Positions 4,950 through 6,127 of a stretch of 6,127 nucleotides of DNA are shown in pieces. Position 1 is the stretch's first letter. Each line of letters opens with the position of its first letter. The position numbers and the translations under genes were made by a program. The notes beneath the pieces were generated by a model, which worked only from the letters and a program-made list of their open reading frames with translations, was not told where the DNA came from and searched no databases. Source of the DNA: Porphyromonadaceae bacterium UBA7176 (GTDB taxonomy: Bacteria > Bacteroidota > Bacteroidia > Bacteroidales > Muribaculaceae); contig DKVO01000003.1 in the NCBI GenBank assembly GCA_002491245.1, positions 1 through 6,127 of the forward strand, in the 5' to 3' direction.

Positions 4950-6029
4950 ATGAAATACATCTCAGATATATTCAAGGCATTATCGCGGCTGCTTCCGGTG
5001 TTGGCTGCTGTGAGTCTTGCGTCATGCGACGGCATGATCTATGACGGCGAGGGTGATTGCGACCCTTACTATAAGGTTCGTTTCGTGTATGACCGCAATC
5101 TGAAGTACACCGACGCTTTCGCTGCTGAAGTTGATGAGGTGACACTTTATATCGTCGACACCGACGGCAATATCGTGTGGCAGAAGCACGAGGCCGGCGA
5201 CGAACTTAAAACAGGCAGTTATCTGATGGATGTGGAAGGAATCGAGCCGGGCACTTACTCGCTGATAGCGTGGTGCGGCAGCGGCCATAAGACAGATTTC
5301 TCGATCCGCGACGACGCCACACACCATACGCATCTACAGGCGACCCTGGGTGGCCGCACTCCGCACGACACTGGCTGGAACTTCGCCGGCTCGGCAGTGC
5401 GCGACGATTTCCGCGACCTTTACCACGGCAAGCTGATGGATGTCGAATTTACAGACCGCCAGGGCACACATATCTTCGAGGTGCGCCTGACAAAAGATAC
5501 CAACGATGTCCATGTGGTGTTGCAACACCTCTCGGGCGACCCTGTTGACGAGAACAAGTTCCTCTTCACCATAGAGGAGGAGAACGGCTATCTTGACTGG
5601 GACAACACTATACTTTCAGACGAGCCAATCCGCTACTATGCCCACACCGTGACCAACGGCTATGCCGGAATGGATGTGCCGGACTACAAGGGCGACGGAG
5701 AGGGCAATGAAGGCAGCCGCGCAGGCATAGTTTCGGCAATAAGCTGCGCTGTGGCCGATTTCCAGATCAGCCGCATCACTCCTCAGAAGCGTTGCATCGT
5801 GCGTATCCACCGCCGTTCGGACCACGGTCTTGTTGCGGAGATACCAATCGCAGACTATGCAATCATGACCAAGGGCAAGCACAAGAAACTCAGCGATGCA
5901 GACTATCTCGACTACCGTGACGAATACTCGCTGGTGCTTTTCCTCGATGACAACGGCCGCTGGATAGATTCTCAGATCTATATCAATTCCTGGCAGGTTA
6001 TACTCCAGAATGTTGAGGATCCGTCGTGA
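4950..6029 (+). CDS. mfa2: FimB/Mfa2 family fimbrial anchor lipoprotein
   Basis: A 359-aa lipoprotein. The signal ends in the lipobox LASC with lipidated Cys26 and is followed at once by the family hallmark MIYDGEGDC (29-37) and DPYYKVRFVYDRNLKYTDAFAAEVDEVTLYI, then GSYLMDVEGIEPGTYSLIAWCG (89-110). The protein ends in a strand resembling the fimbrillin C-terminus (IYINSWQVILQNV). In Porphyromonas gingivalis, Mfa2 and FimB sit at the base of the fimbria, hold it in the outer membrane and limit its length, and the same role is inferred here. It is somewhat longer than the roughly 320 residues I recall for Mfa2. It follows the fimbrillin by 495 bp with a terminator and hairpin-rich gap between, unlike the tightly packed upstream pair. 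Accessory or tip subunit genes usually come next but would be beyond the window. Confidence 0.92.
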   Translation: MKYISDIFKALSRLLPVLAAVSLASCDGMIYDGEGDCDPYYKVRFVYDRNLKYTDAFAAEVDEVTLYIVDTDGNIVWQKHEAGDELKTGSYLMDVEGIEPGTYSLIAWCGSGHKTDFSIRDDATHHTHLQATLGGRTPHDTGWNFAGSAVRDDFRDLYHGKLMDVEFTDRQGTHIFEVRLTKDTNDVHVVLQHLSGDPVDENKFLFTIEEENGYLDWDNTILSDEPIRYYAHTVTNGYAGMDVPDYKGDGEGNEGSRAGIVSAISCAVADFQISRITPQKRCIVRIHRRSDHGLVAEIPIADYAIMTKGKHKKLSDADYLDYRDEYSLVLFLDDNGRWIDSQIYINSWQVILQNVEDPS

Positions 6030-6035
6030 AATTAA

Positions 6036-6077
6036 GTTTGTGGTTTGAGGTTTGAGGTTTGTGGTTTGTGGTTTGAA
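6036..6077 (+). repeat. Six tandem copies of a 7-bp repeat (GTTTGWG)
   Basis: Units in order are GTTTGTG, GTTTGAG, GTTTGAG, GTTTGTG, GTTTGTG and GTTTGAA, starting 7 bases after the anchor gene stop. Short tandem repeats of this kind can change copy number by slippage. Here they lie outside any visible reading frame, so any effect would be on transcription or spacing for the next gene. Confidence 0.9.
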
Positions 6078-6102
6078 TAATAGTTTAACCTAAACATTCT
6101 GT

Positions 6103-6127
6103 CAAACTTCCAAACTTCCAAACTTCC
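6103..6127 (+). repeat. Tandem 8-bp repeat (CAAACTTC), cut by window end
   Basis: Three copies at 6103, 6111 and 6119, plus one more base, run into the window edge. The CAAAC core is the complement of the GTTTG core of the upstream 7-bp repeats, so the two arrays can pair across the 25-bp AT-rich gap (6078-6102). Confidence 0.85.

Overview
The window looks like a fimbrial (type V pilus) locus from a gut-type Bacteroidales bacterium. A Muribaculaceae-like genome is my best guess, from the roughly balanced base composition and the gene families. The taxonomic evidence is the gene set itself (DUF3575, DUF3868/OmpA-like, Mfa1-type fimbrillin, FimB/Mfa2-type anchor), lipoprotein signals of LASC type, AT-rich leaders without Shine-Dalgarno sequences, and one match to the Bacteroidales -7 element (TAnnTTTG) at the left edge. 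All four genes are on the + strand.

Layout: positions 1-213 hold a probable -7 element and a leader of about 195 nt with a small hairpin. Positions 214-795 encode a small outer-membrane beta-barrel of the DUF3575 family. Two bases later, 798-2273 encodes a secreted protein with an N-terminal DUF3868 region, an OmpA-like region and TPR-like C-terminal helices. Positions 2274-2522 are almost filled by five 41-bp direct repeats, each carrying a hairpin. Positions 2523-4454 encode the Mfa1-family major fimbrillin, closed by a strong intrinsic terminator (4464-4510). The 495-bp gap that follows contains three more copies of the same repeat family and seven or more unrelated hairpins packed end to end. 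Positions 4950-6029 encode the FimB/Mfa2-type lipoprotein anchor. The right edge (6036-6127) contains a 7-bp tandem repeat followed by an 8-bp tandem repeat that runs off the window.

Working model: the fimbrillin and anchor are exported as lipoproteins, and the fimbrillin is proteolytically trimmed and polymerises by strand exchange on the anchor. The DUF3575 and DUF3868/OmpA-like pair are conserved companions of such loci, with an envelope role that remains undefined. The main points for a second look are: (a) the 41-bp repeat family, where one copy has a compensatory double change that preserves the stem and where copies flank the fimbrillin gene on both sides; (b) the row of hairpins between fimbrillin and anchor, with varied stems but recurring GGA/TCC/TTC triloops; (c) no arginine in the N-terminal region of the fimbrillin where Rgp-type processing is expected, with a lysine there instead; and (d) an OmpA-like motif that keeps the peptidoglycan-binding Arg position but has Ser at the Asp position. 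I see no CRISPR, tRNA, rRNA, transposase or phage gene.
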